33,886 bases of DNA, taken from assembly GCA_016211085.1 (NCBI GenBank), contig JACQSY010000097.1:1-33886 (forward strand), written 5' to 3'. Positions within the stretch are counted from its first letter, which is position 1; every line of letters starts with the position of its first letter. Positions 24,634 to 33,300 of the stretch are shown in pieces. Source of the DNA: Acidobacteriota bacterium. Its GTDB lineage: Bacteria > Acidobacteriota > UBA6911 > RPQK01 > JACQSY01. Below the pieces are notes generated by a model that was not told the DNA's origin, searched no databases, and saw only the letters and a list, made by a program, of their open reading frames with translations. The position numbers and the translations under genes were made by a program.

Positions 24634-25675
24634 GAGTACTCTCCACGGATAGTTTGGGTTTGTTCTGCAGACCCGCCCTGAAACGATTTGCCAAGGCGAG
24701 CTCCCTCTCACGAAATTGATATCCCGCAGAATTCTCAATGGTGTCTTGAGCCAAATACCATTGGCTCAAAATCTTTAACCAGTCCGCGGTGGGCGTGGAA
24801 TACCAACCGAAATCCTGCTTTGCACGGGTGATGTCGGGTATCAAATCTCCAGTCGCCACCAGGGGATGTGAGAATTCTGCCAGGCCTTCCCGTTGCAGCA
24901 ACTCCGCAGGGACCCTCTGCCACTTCACCTCCCGCTGCAGCGCTTTTCCTATCAGAGACACGAACGACGAGAGTGAAAATATTTGTTCATCGGCGACGTT
25001 GTACACCTGGTTTCTACAGTTTGGATTCGACAACACCCCGACGTAAGCACGCGCGAGATCACCAACGTACACGTGCCGGATCAAAGGATCACGGCTGTTT
25101 TCAGCAATCACCAGGGGTCCGCCGTCTGCCACACGTTGAATGTACCACCAGAGTCGCGGGCTGGGATCGTTGGGCCCATGAATTTTGGCCGGCCTTAATA
25201 TGGTGAAGCAAAACGACCGGTTGCCGCCGGAAATGTATTCCCGCAACGCCAGTTCACATTGCCGTTTGCCTGCCGTGCTGGACTTGGCCGGTTCTGGTCT
25301 GACTCCCACCGGAGTGGCTCCCAGATCCACACTCTCTTCTGTCGCAGGATTTTGAGCATTGCGGCCATAGACGTTGACAGAGCTGGTCAAAATATATTGC
25401 TCTACAGCGCCGTCGAGGATTTCAACAAGAGTGTTGACGTCTTCGGCTGTATACGCCAGGTTATCAATCACAACGCTAAAGGCACGGGGCGAGAGGGCCT
25501 TTCTTAAGCTCTCTGGATCGGTCCGGTTTCCCTGAATGAAACGAACCGGTTTCGAAAACGCCGGTTTGTGTGTTCCTCGAGTAAGGACCGTTATGGAATG
25601 GTTGGCACGCAAGAGCTCCTCGACAATCGGGATGCCAATGAAGCCTGTTCCACCCAGCACGAGAACGTCAGTCAT
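24620..25675 (-). CDS. NAD(P)-dependent epimerase/dehydratase-like protein (extended SDR)
   Basis: This 351-residue Rossmann protein has the dinucleotide motif GGTGFIG (8-14) followed by FIQGNRTD (about 46-53) and the strand SVVIDNLAY. It also has the catalytic-type SSV segment (YILTSSVNVYG) and RPAKIHGPNDPS. Extended SDR enzymes normally carry Y-x-x-x-K. Here the lysine is K137 in STAGKRQCEL, but the position four residues earlier is S133 rather than Tyr. The usual reductase or epimerase chemistry may therefore be altered, as in the atypical SDRs that act as binding or sensor proteins. The C-terminus of about 90 residues contains the typical VYNVADEQIFSLSSF and FGWYSTPTADWL segments. The 3' end overlaps the selenoprotein start by 14 bases. 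Substrate unknown. Confidence 0.88.
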   Translation of the reverse strand: MTDVLVLGGTGFIGIPIVEELLRANHSITVLTRGTHKPAFSKPVRFIQGNRTDPESLRKALSPRAFSVVIDNLAYTAEDVNTLVEILDGAVEQYILTSSVNVYGRNAQNPATEESVDLGATPVGVRPEPAKSSTAGKRQCELALREYISGGNRSFCFTILRPAKIHGPNDPSPRLWWYIQRVADGGPLVIAENSRDPLIRHVYVGDLARAYVGVLSNPNCRNQVYNVADEQIFSLSSFVSLIGKALQREVKWQRVPAELLQREGLAEFSHPLVATGDLIPDITRAKQDFGWYSTPTADWLKILSQWYLAQDTIENSAGYQFRERELALANRFRAGLQNKPKLSVESTHGLD

Positions 25676-25701
25676 ATAATTACTAACTTACCTTAATCCC
25701 A

Positions 25702-25725
25702 CCGCACCCAGGCGATTGGGTGTGG
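25702..25725. other. Intergenic stem-loop between DoxX-like and epimerase genes
   Basis: CCGCACCCA and TGGGTGTGG can form a 9-bp stem (one G-U) with a 6-base loop. It lies in the 52-base gap between two same-strand genes and has no T-run, so it is more likely an mRNA stability or processing element than a terminator. Confidence 0.35.
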
Positions 25726-25727
25726 GT

Positions 25728-26171
25728 TCAAAGACGCAGCACTTCCGTCAATGAGAGCGCCCGTTCCGAATCCGATAAAAGCAATGCGACTTCTGTAAAC
25801 AGGAGCAAAGCCAATTGAGGTCTCTCTTTGGAGAATCCAAACGCCAGGAGCACATTGATACAAAGGAAAATACCGCCCAACAGCGCAAGGGCGGTCCACA
25901 CCCCGGCGATCAGCGATGTCCCCATGAGGAGCATCGAAATGGGAATGAAGTAACCGAAGAAATTGCTGTTAGGCAGCACCGCGACTTTCATGAATCTTCC
26001 GTACCAACGGATTCGATTCTCGTTAGCCATCATTGGCAGAAACTTACCCATGTCTTTATGCCGGCCGAGTTGAAAATCCCGAACTCCGTTCGACAGCCAG
26101 TACAGCCCCAGTCCGATTCGAATCACAGCTAACGCTTGCCAAGAGTCGATGTACGGTATTGTCATCGTCAT
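25728..26171 (-). CDS. DoxX-like integral membrane protein
   Basis: This 147-residue protein has four hydrophobic segments (about 12-30, 68-88, 90-110, 117-133). The N-terminal helix contains AVIRIGLGLYWLSNGVRDF, the place where DoxX/SURF4-type proteins have a conserved R-x-x-x-G-x-x-W/F pattern. The loop NRIRWYGRFMKVAVLPN precedes helix 2. DoxX relatives include the small subunit of thiosulfate:quinone oxidoreductase and many uncharacterised membrane proteins, often near redox or catabolic genes. The ATG overlaps the stop of the amidohydrolase by 4 bases (ATGA), so expression is coupled to it. A redox partner role next to a selenoprotein is conceivable but unproven. Confidence 0.75.
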   Translation of the reverse strand: MTMTIPYIDSWQALAVIRIGLGLYWLSNGVRDFQLGRHKDMGKFLPMMANENRIRWYGRFMKVAVLPNSNFFGYFIPISMLLMGTSLIAGVWTALALLGGIFLCINVLLAFGFSKERPQLALLLFTEVALLLSDSERALSLTEVLRL

Positions 26172-27121
26172 TCACAGTTCAAGTGCAACAGTTTTGCCGC
26201 ATTGGATCCCAAGATTTTCTGCTTGGCCGTTTTGCTGAAAGGGTATTTCTCAACGGCATCCAAACAGGCCCGCACCCCTTCCAAGGGGCAAAGCGGAAAG
26301 TCGCTCCCGAAAAGCACGTGGTCCTCTCCCAGGACGTTCATCGCATTCTGCACCATGTCGGCCGGGTAATAAGTGGGAGGAGTCACGTCAACGTAGATTT
26401 GTTTAAACAGAGGCGCGTAGTGCGGATTTTTGTTCAGGATGTAGTCCTTGTAATAAAAGATACCGCCGCCTACATGGGCGCCGATGATTTTAAGATTGGG
26501 GAAGTTCGCCAATATCCCGGAGTCGAACAGCCGCATGAGGTTGTCAAATGTAAAGTCGAGTTTCTCATCAGTCCTGGGGCTCTTTTGCGGGGCATTTGCC
26601 GGCATCTTCCACCTGAAGCCGGTGTAGGACTGAGGAAAAGGAGTGCTGTGCGTAAGAATCGGGACGTCGAGCTTAGCAGCTCTTTCATAGATCGGCACCA
26701 TGCTGGGGGCGTCAAGTGGAACACGATGCAGAGCGGGATAAACCTTGGCCCCCTTAAAGCCCCAATCGAGAACTGCACGCTCCAACTCATCTGCCCCGTT
26801 CTCGCCGGGGTGAGTCGGGACGGAGGCGAAACCGATCAACTGGTCCGGGTATTTGCGAACAAGACTGTGATGAATCTTGTTGATTGCACGGCTGCCAGAT
26901 CGCGTGTTGGAGGGGCAGACCAGGCAGAGACGGTCGACACCCAGGTCCCCCATTTTTTCCAGGTAAAGTTCTATAGCGGCGAATTTCCCGTCCCGCAGCA
27001 TGTCGGTCCAGCCTGGCCCCATGATCTCCGACGACTGCCATAAGGTGTCGGCTAGCACAGCTTCCGTAAGCGGAAATTCCTTGGAATTAAATACGTGGCA
27101 ATGAATATCAATGACGGGCAT
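26168..27121 (-). CDS. Amidohydrolase family TIM-barrel metalloenzyme (PF04909 type)
   Basis: This 317-residue protein belongs to the amidohydrolase-2 family, which includes ACMSD and related decarboxylases as well as 2-pyrone-4,6-dicarboxylate-type lactonases. Metal-ligand candidates are H7 and H9 in VIDIHCHVF, H158 in PILTHST, H216 in IIGAHVGGG and D274 in LFGSDFPLCPLEG, so the active site looks complete. Length is close to that of family enzymes (about 300-340). AGGTGAT stands 3 bases before the ATG. It is followed by the overlapping DoxX-like gene and preceded at 20 bases by an FAH-family gene. Decarboxylation of an aromatic or muconate-type acid, or hydrolysis of a lactone or amide, are both open. 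Confidence 0.92.
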   Translation of the reverse strand: MPVIDIHCHVFNSKEFPLTEAVLADTLWQSSEIMGPGWTDMLRDGKFAAIELYLEKMGDLGVDRLCLVCPSNTRSGSRAINKIHHSLVRKYPDQLIGFASVPTHPGENGADELERAVLDWGFKGAKVYPALHRVPLDAPSMVPIYERAAKLDVPILTHSTPFPQSYTGFRWKMPANAPQKSPRTDEKLDFTFDNLMRLFDSGILANFPNLKIIGAHVGGGIFYYKDYILNKNPHYAPLFKQIYVDVTPPTYYPADMVQNAMNVLGEDHVLFGSDFPLCPLEGVRACLDAVEKYPFSKTAKQKILGSNAAKLLHLNCE

Positions 27122-27141
27122 TTATCACCTGGAGTAGCTTT

Positions 27142-28017
27142 TCAAACTTCCTCAGCAACGTTTCGCAAAATGCCAATGTTCTCTACTTCGATCTCGACGA
27201 CATCGGCAGGTTTCAAAGTGAAATCAAACGGCAGCCAGACTCCTCCACCGGTACACAGAACCGTTCCTAGAGACAGCGCATTGTGCTCAACCGTATGGCA
27301 GATTAAATCTTCAAAGCTCTTTATCAACTCAGAGGTGCTTGCCTCTCCCCCAGCTACCTGTGATCCATCCCGGGTTATCGTTATCTTCATTTTCAAGTTG
27401 TTAGGATCAGGAATTTCATCCGGGGTGGCAATGACAGGCCCCAGCGCAACACTGTTTCGATAGGTTTTCGAATACGAAATATAGAGAGGGCTTTTATTGG
27501 TGAAGTCAAGAGCGGTCACATCGTTGGCGATGGTATATCCAAGCGTGCGACCCTGTTCGTCCAGTATGAGCGCAAGCTCAGGTTCGGGTATTGTGTGAGA
27601 AGAATCTTTTCTGACGCCGATCCGGTCATTAGGCCCCACGCAATGACTCCCGGTTCCTTTGAAGAACAGGATAGGACGCTTGGCGCTTCGTTCCTCGGCG
27701 TACATGTTCCATCCGAATTTCGGCGGATAGGTGAAAGCAGCAGCCCAGACCTGTTCCGGTATCAGAGGCGGCAATAGAGCACTACTTTGGAATGGGTCCG
27801 CACCCAGCAGATCTGAACTCCGGAGAACTTCGCACGCGCCCGACGCCAGGAATTTAGAGGCTAGTTCTCCTATAGGCAGGTGCTTATCCCTCGCAGCCTG
27901 GACAAAGTTCTGAAAGGCGTATTTTTGGCCGGCATATTCCGGGAATGAGAAAATTTTCTGGTCGACGAGAGCGCCAAACGAAGCAGTTCCATTTTTTTTG
28001 AATCTGATAAACCTCAT
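27142..28017 (-). CDS. Fumarylacetoacetate hydrolase (FAH) family protein
   Basis: This 291-residue FAH-superfamily protein has the metal-binding E-x-E at E145-P-E147 (TIPEPELALIL). D166 in YTIANDVTALD is the third ligand, and the phosphate/carboxylate-loop region ILFFKGTGSHCVGP is present. A KMKITITRDG beta segment follows, and the closing motif TGGGVWLPFDFTLKPADVVEIEVENIG resembles the family's TGTPxGV...L..GD. Members hydrolyse C-C bonds in acylpyruvates, decarboxylate oxaloacetate-like acids, or dehydrate sugar acids. Here an FAH beside an amidohydrolase fits the lower part of a ring-cleavage or keto-acid pathway. It lies 27 bases after the deacylase gene. Exact reaction not inferable. 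Confidence 0.92.
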   Translation of the reverse strand: MRFIRFKKNGTASFGALVDQKIFSFPEYAGQKYAFQNFVQAARDKHLPIGELASKFLASGACEVLRSSDLLGADPFQSSALLPPLIPEQVWAAAFTYPPKFGWNMYAEERSAKRPILFFKGTGSHCVGPNDRIGVRKDSSHTIPEPELALILDEQGRTLGYTIANDVTALDFTNKSPLYISYSKTYRNSVALGPVIATPDEIPDPNNLKMKITITRDGSQVAGGEASTSELIKSFEDLICHTVEHNALSLGTVLCTGGGVWLPFDFTLKPADVVEIEVENIGILRNVAEEV

Positions 28018-28044
28018 AGCCGATACCCGACGACGCGGCGATCG

Positions 28045-29046
28045 CTACTCCTTTTTTGGAGTGGCCACGCTGATCAAAAAATCTCCAGCCTTCACAATGG
28101 GATAAAAGCAGATCGCCAGCACCATACCCGTGGCGGGAGCTTTAACCTCAGTGATCATGTCGCCAAACACGTCTACAATCCGGCCAACTGTCTGGCCTTC
28201 CGTAACCATCTCGTCTTCCTTGGTGGTGGGAAAGAAAGCCCCGTTATGAGATGAAAATTTGAATACTTCCTTGGTGGCGAATAGCGGGTCCGTCTTTACC
28301 TGTGGTGAACCGTCCAGCATTTTCAAGTACCGCATCACATTGAACACACTGTCGGCCCCTCGGCGGGTGGATTCTTCATAGAAGCCGATTTTCCCCATCC
28401 CGATATTCAGACTTGGAATTCCTTTACGATTGGCTACTCCATGCATGGTGTTAGGCGGGCCCTCTCCTTTGCCTGCAGACACAAAGATCAAGTTAGGATT
28501 GAATGCACGCGCCATCTCCGTGATGGTCTTTTCCGTCTCACCACCCACGGGATCTACGACTACGAGAATGGCGAGCGAGGCCTCCATACTGCCGCCATGA
28601 AGATCGATGATGTAATTGCTCTTCAGCACTATTTCGTTGTACAGGCCGTAACCGAGCCTTTCCGAGATGGTCCCATCGGGACGCCCTGGGAAGATTGGAG
28701 ATTTTCCATCTTCCGGCGTCAAATGACTTTTCCCTTCAATTGCCATAGGGTTAGCGAATGGGAGGCAAATCACCTGACCTCGAAGGTTCCGGGGATCGAT
28801 TTCCTCGGCCACTTTCCAAACCACGGGAATACTCGTCAGGTCATCCCCGTGGATGCCTGAATCCACCAACAAGGTCGGACCTTCATAGAGGCCATTGCTC
28901 ACGATCACTGGAACTCGGATCAGCGATCCTAGTGAGGTTTGAGCGACTACTGCGAAACCTTTCTTCTTTTCACCTGGACTCGCGGCTACCTCCCCCACGT
29001 TGAACAGTTCATTCTTTTTGGGGACTCTTTGAACTTGTGAAGACAT
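28045..29046 (-). CDS. Succinylglutamate desuccinylase/aspartoacylase family deacylase
   Basis: This 333-residue AstE/AspA-type zinc carboxypeptidase-fold protein shows the HxxE/D zinc motif as H66-G-D-D69 in VDSGIHGDDL and the third ligand H150 in IIDLHGG. It has a C-terminal beta domain (PTTKEDEMVTEGQTVGRIVDVFGD, then ATGMVLAICFYPIVKAGDFL) resembling a lipoyl/biotinyl-like hairpin, as in other AstE-family proteins. It would remove an acyl group from an N-acyl amino acid or a related amide. The ATG at 29046 is preferred because GGAG lies 10 bases upstream; GTG at 29052 sits too close. It is preceded by the duplicated DUF1579-like gene and followed at 27 bases by the FAH gene. Substrate unknown. 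Confidence 0.9.
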   Translation of the reverse strand: MSSQVQRVPKKNELFNVGEVAASPGEKKKGFAVVAQTSLGSLIRVPVIVSNGLYEGPTLLVDSGIHGDDLTSIPVVWKVAEEIDPRNLRGQVICLPFANPMAIEGKSHLTPEDGKSPIFPGRPDGTISERLGYGLYNEIVLKSNYIIDLHGGSMEASLAILVVVDPVGGETEKTITEMARAFNPNLIFVSAGKGEGPPNTMHGVANRKGIPSLNIGMGKIGFYEESTRRGADSVFNVMRYLKMLDGSPQVKTDPLFATKEVFKFSSHNGAFFPTTKEDEMVTEGQTVGRIVDVFGDMITEVKAPATGMVLAICFYPIVKAGDFLISVATPKKE

Positions 29047-29154
29047 GATCACTTCTCCTCTCGCGAATCAGAGATTTTCTTGTAAAAAGGGTTTAAGCGA
29101 CTGACCCGACCAACAGCTCCCAGAGAATTCCTTCCTTGTTTTTTTGTCCCGGCT

Positions 29155-30144
29155 CTATGCGATTTTGGTTGCCGTTCCCTCCATAATGCTGACCCACGGT
29201 CCGCCCTCGACGGACAATTCGCCGGTCATCTGCAACTGGTTGCCGATTACTCTGTCAATGAAACGCGTCTTCATGCGTTTCTGGCGCAACGGGAATTCCG
29301 CCAAAAAAATCCAGGCATTCCCTTCCAGGGTGCCGGTCTCGAGCTTCGCGCTACCCCGGCTGTTGAAGCTGTGATGGGTGTACACCTTCTTTTCGCTGTC
29401 GTAACCCCACACTCCAACCCCGTAAACCTCTCCCAATGGTCCGTTCTGCTTCGATCGGAATAAAAGAAAAAAACCACCCGGCAGCAACTTACAATCGACG
29501 GTTTGAGAAAAATATCCACCCGGACCTAAAGGGCTTTCTATTAACTTTCCTTCTGAATGCCAACTGCCAGGAAAGTAATAGAGTTTTTCATGCTCGCGTC
29601 CTGGCCCCTGGCCGGAGTGCTGAAAGGTCCCATCGATTACTGCGGATGGTGAAGCCGCCTTTCTCGCGACGCCTTCCATGATTGTGACCCATGGAGAGTC
29701 GTCAATCGAGACTTCGCCAGTCATATTTAATTGAGAACGAGAAACCACACGGTCGATGAAGCGAGACTTCGCGGGTCTGCCATTGATCACTGTTTCACCC
29801 AGGAAAACCCAGGCGTTTCCCTGCAAGGTCCCCTTTTCCAGTTTGGCTTTGCCATCACTGGCGAAGCTATGGTGCGTATAGACCTTTTGCTCGTTGTCGT
29901 AACCCCAAATGCCGAGACTTCTGCTTTCACCGAGGGGGCCTTCCGATTTCGAACGGAATATCAGAAAAAAATTTCCGGGAAGCCATTCGCTTTGTACGAG
30001 AGCTGAAAACTTCCCTGCAACTCCGGTGGGACCTGCTTTCCACTCACCTTCCGAGTGCCATTCTCCAGGAAACAGCTCTAGCTCGCGATGCTCCGCAGAA
30101 GGTCGGGGTGCGTCAGTGCCAACATGGGCTTTTTCGCTGTCCAT
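29155..30144 (-). CDS. Tandem-duplicated DUF1579-like (calycin-type) protein
   Basis: This 329-residue protein without a signal peptide is built from two homologous halves. The first (about 18-162) starts HRELELFPGEWHSEGEW and the second (about 184-328) starts HEKLYYFPGSWHSEGKL. Both contain LPG-x-FFL-x-FRSK, GPLGE, a GxWGYD segment, KVYTHHSF, a KLE-x-GTL-x-GNAW segment, RFIDRV and MTGE-x-S-x-x-x-PWV-x-IMEG. The FPG-x-W-HSEG opening and the repeated beta strands resemble DUF1579/lipocalin-like beta-barrel proteins of unknown function, which may bind small hydrophobic ligands. The two units would give two binding sites or a single pseudo-dimer. The linker (163-183) is polar. It stands between the receptor gene and the deacylase gene. 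Confidence 0.8.
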   Translation of the reverse strand: MDSEKAHVGTDAPRPSAEHRELELFPGEWHSEGEWKAGPTGVAGKFSALVQSEWLPGNFFLIFRSKSEGPLGESRSLGIWGYDNEQKVYTHHSFASDGKAKLEKGTLQGNAWVFLGETVINGRPAKSRFIDRVVSRSQLNMTGEVSIDDSPWVTIMEGVARKAASPSAVIDGTFQHSGQGPGREHEKLYYFPGSWHSEGKLIESPLGPGGYFSQTVDCKLLPGGFFLLFRSKQNGPLGEVYGVGVWGYDSEKKVYTHHSFNSRGSAKLETGTLEGNAWIFLAEFPLRQKRMKTRFIDRVIGNQLQMTGELSVEGGPWVSIMEGTATKIA

Positions 30145-30260
30145 TACAGGCTCTCAGGCTTTTGGATGTGCGCGCATAGCCGCCGTCAGATTCTTCAAAA
30201 TAGGGCACCAGAAACCGGGCAAACTCTCTTGATGGTCCTTAGCCACCGTGCAGATTGAAA

Positions 30261-30274
30261 CGTAACCTGTTACG
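30261..30274. promoter_or_regulatory. Palindrome upstream of the DUF1579-like gene
   Basis: CGTAAC and GTTACG are perfect arms around CT in the 166-base gap between the receptor stop and the next gene. It may be an operator for an internal promoter. No T-run is attached, so it is not an obvious terminator. Confidence 0.35.
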
Positions 30275-30310
30275 CAGTATGAACAGGAAATATGGGAGCA
30301 CAACCAGGAG

Positions 30311-33300
30311 CTAGAAAATATACTTCAGTCCAAGTTGAATCAACCTGGGGCCTCCCGATCCAAGTCCCACATTACCGGAAGCAACGTCCGACGTAACATA
30401 CAACGCGCCAAAATTCGGAGAAGCCATCGTATTGCTCGGCACTGAGAAATGCGGGCGATTAAACAGGTTGAAGAATTCCGCACGGAACTGCAGCGAATGT
30501 TCTCTCCATACTGGAGTGGTTTTGGAGAGTGCAACGTCGAAATTGTAGTACGCGGGAGAGCGCAGAATATTTCGCCCGGAGTTCCCAAATTTACCAATGG
30601 CGTTGAGCGCGAAGGCTTTTGTGTTGAACCATTGCCCCACGCTACGCGAACCGGCATGTGGGTCCCCAACCAAATCAGGACGATCCAGACTGGTGCCCGT
30701 AAGACTGCGGTCTGTTCCCGTGAATATTGAAAAGGGACTGCCGGTCTGCAGGGTGGTTATTCCGCTGAGCTGCCAGCCCCCTGTCAAACCAACGGGTAAA
30801 CCTGAAAACAGTCTCCGAAATGGCAGATCGACCACATAGCTGATAGCGAACCGATGGGTCAGATCAAAGTCGGAAACGCCTCGTTCAGCGCGGCGATTGA
30901 AATTATCCTGTGGCTTTACGTTCTTGTTGCTGGCCAGAGAACCTTCCAGCTCGGATTTGTAATCAATGGATTTTGACCACGTATAGGAGACGATATAGGT
31001 GGTTCCGGAAGTGAGACGTTGAGTTAACTTGAGTTGCATAGAATTGTAGGAGGAGTTATCGCCGCCTTCGAAGTAATTAGTGGTTCCAATCCCCTTGTAG
31101 GGCCTTCGAGCATCGCGGGTGGCTGAATCGGCAAGCGTCAGTTCTCTTCCGAGAATCTTGGGGTCGGTAATCGGCTGGTTGTTGTTGGCGTTGAACGTGA
31201 GATGGGTCCCCTTTGTTCCGACGTAAGCGATCTCAAAAGTCAGGTTATTAGTCAATGCCCGCTGTATGGAAACGTCCCACTGCTGGATGTAGGGAAACTG
31301 AAAATCCTTCGCAAACGTGGTGAATTGGGGAAGGCTGGGAAAGTTGCTCCTTCCGCCAAAGGATTTCCCAGGTCCGAAGGAGTCGGGAAAAGCTGGGAAA
31401 AGGTTAAACAAAGCGGAGAGAAAGGGCGGGCCCAGCATGATGTTACCCATCCAGTAGCCTGTGGCCACGTCCCAAAAAATGCCGTAACCACCCCGTATTA
31501 CCGTTTTGTTATTGCCAAGCGGTGAATATGCAAAACCCACCCGGGGAGCAAAATTCAGCCGCTGGGGGTCATAGGGATGCTCCAAACCAGGCAGGCTGCT
31601 ACATGGCGTTACCACACAGGACGCCGTATTATCCCCGATCACGAACAAACCCAAAGTCGGTGTGTTGACCATATCAGGCCGCCAGACCATCAAGCGCTTT
31701 CCGGTTTCGCTGATAACGGTGGTGTATTCGTAACGCAGACCCAGGTTCACGGTCAGGTTAGATGCAGCCTGAATGTTGTCCTGAAAATACGTGCTGAAGG
31801 CGGTAGTGCGAAAGCCGCGAGCCGCATTTCCCGCAAAAGAAAACGCGCTGGTCGGCAACCCGAGCGCAAAGTCAAGCATTGGATCAAATGCCAGCCTCAG
31901 CTTGGAGTCGAATTCGCCGTTGCGCGCTCCTGTAAAACCCAGCAGACCGGATTGGGAAACCGGGTAGAACCTGTTAACTCGATACCGGCGTATGTCGCCG
32001 CCCATTTTCATGGAGTGACGTCCTTTGGTCCAGGAAAGATTGTCAAAGACCTGAAAGGTGTCGCTGTTGCTTTGATGAGGAAGAGTCGCTGAAGTCCCCA
32101 GATTGGAGTACGAACCGGCCAGACCCGAGGTACCGCCGATTGTAATGCTGGGAATCAAATCAGCGTTCAGCGCTGACGAATTATTGATGTTAAAACCGAA
32201 GTCCTTCAAACGAGGTCCGTCTTCCCCAACCCTCAAGTAGTGGGTTCGAACAAAACCAAAGCGCAATTCGTTAACGATATGGGGGCTGAAAACATGGGTG
32301 TGGGAAAGCGTCAACGCTTGATTGCGGTCCTCTGCCACCATTCCGAATCCGGGGATGGTCGGGAATCCCTGCCCGGTGGGAAATGGATCGATAACGTCTC
32401 CCTGAGAGATGCTGTATCGACCCAACAGGGAGTCACTGGCGCTGATGATATGGTCGATTTTGATCTGGTACGAATCCCCATCGCGAGCTGATCCAGGCGA
32501 GGAAATAAAATTTCCTGAGGGGCTGCTAACGTTGGGCAGCGGGTAAAGTTGGAAAAGCTTGGCGCTTACAGCGTGCACTGGCACTGTCACCGTTTGTTTG
32601 CTGGTGCTCCCGTCGGTATTGACGACGGTCACGTTAAAAACTCCGCGCCGCTGATCCAAAGAAGGCACGTTGGCGATTCGGGTAATGGCTGTTCGCTGGC
32701 GGGAACCTTCGTAGGACCCAAAGAAGAACGTTTTGTCTTTGCGAATGGGCCCTCCCAGGTTAGCGCCAAACTGGTTAAGCTTGAAAGGTGGAATTGGAGC
32801 ATCGTGCCGGTCGAAAAAGTTCTTGGCGTCCAGCGAACTATTGCGCAAGAACTCGAACAGGGTGCCGTGCAGAGAATTGGTTCCGGACTTGCTAACCAGG
32901 GTGATAACGGCTCCCCCCCTTCCCCCGTATTCAGCCCCGTAATTGTTAGTCTCGATTCTAAACTCCTGAATGGAATCGATGGACGGCAACACACTCATAA
33001 ATCCCGAATACGTGTTGTTGTTGTCTGATCCATCCAGTATGAAATTGTTGGAGTGGCTCCTCTGGCCGTTGGTCGAAAAGTTTTGGGAACCAAACTGCGG
33101 CGCTCCGGGAGAAGTGCCGCCGCCGGCTGACACCGCCACCCCGGTACCCAATGAGGCCAACTGGATAAAGCTACGGCCGTTGAGGGGCAAATCCACAATT
33201 TGTTTGTTGTTGATCAGTTGGCCGACGGTCGCGGTCTGCGTATCCACCAGCGGAGCATCGGAAACAACTTGCACGGTTTCGCTGACACTGCCAACCTGAA

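Noticed and set aside
24055..24738. Reading the AhpD-like locus as a pseudogene or as two small genes
   Set aside because: Both parts are in one frame. The only interruption is TGA at the second motif cysteine, both sides keep family similarity, and a hairpin follows. Decay would usually add frameshifts or further stops.
26033..27043. Long plus-strand ORF (336 codons)
   Set aside because: It is antisense to the amidohydrolase and DoxX-like genes, both of which have clear family motifs. It has no recognisable domain of its own.
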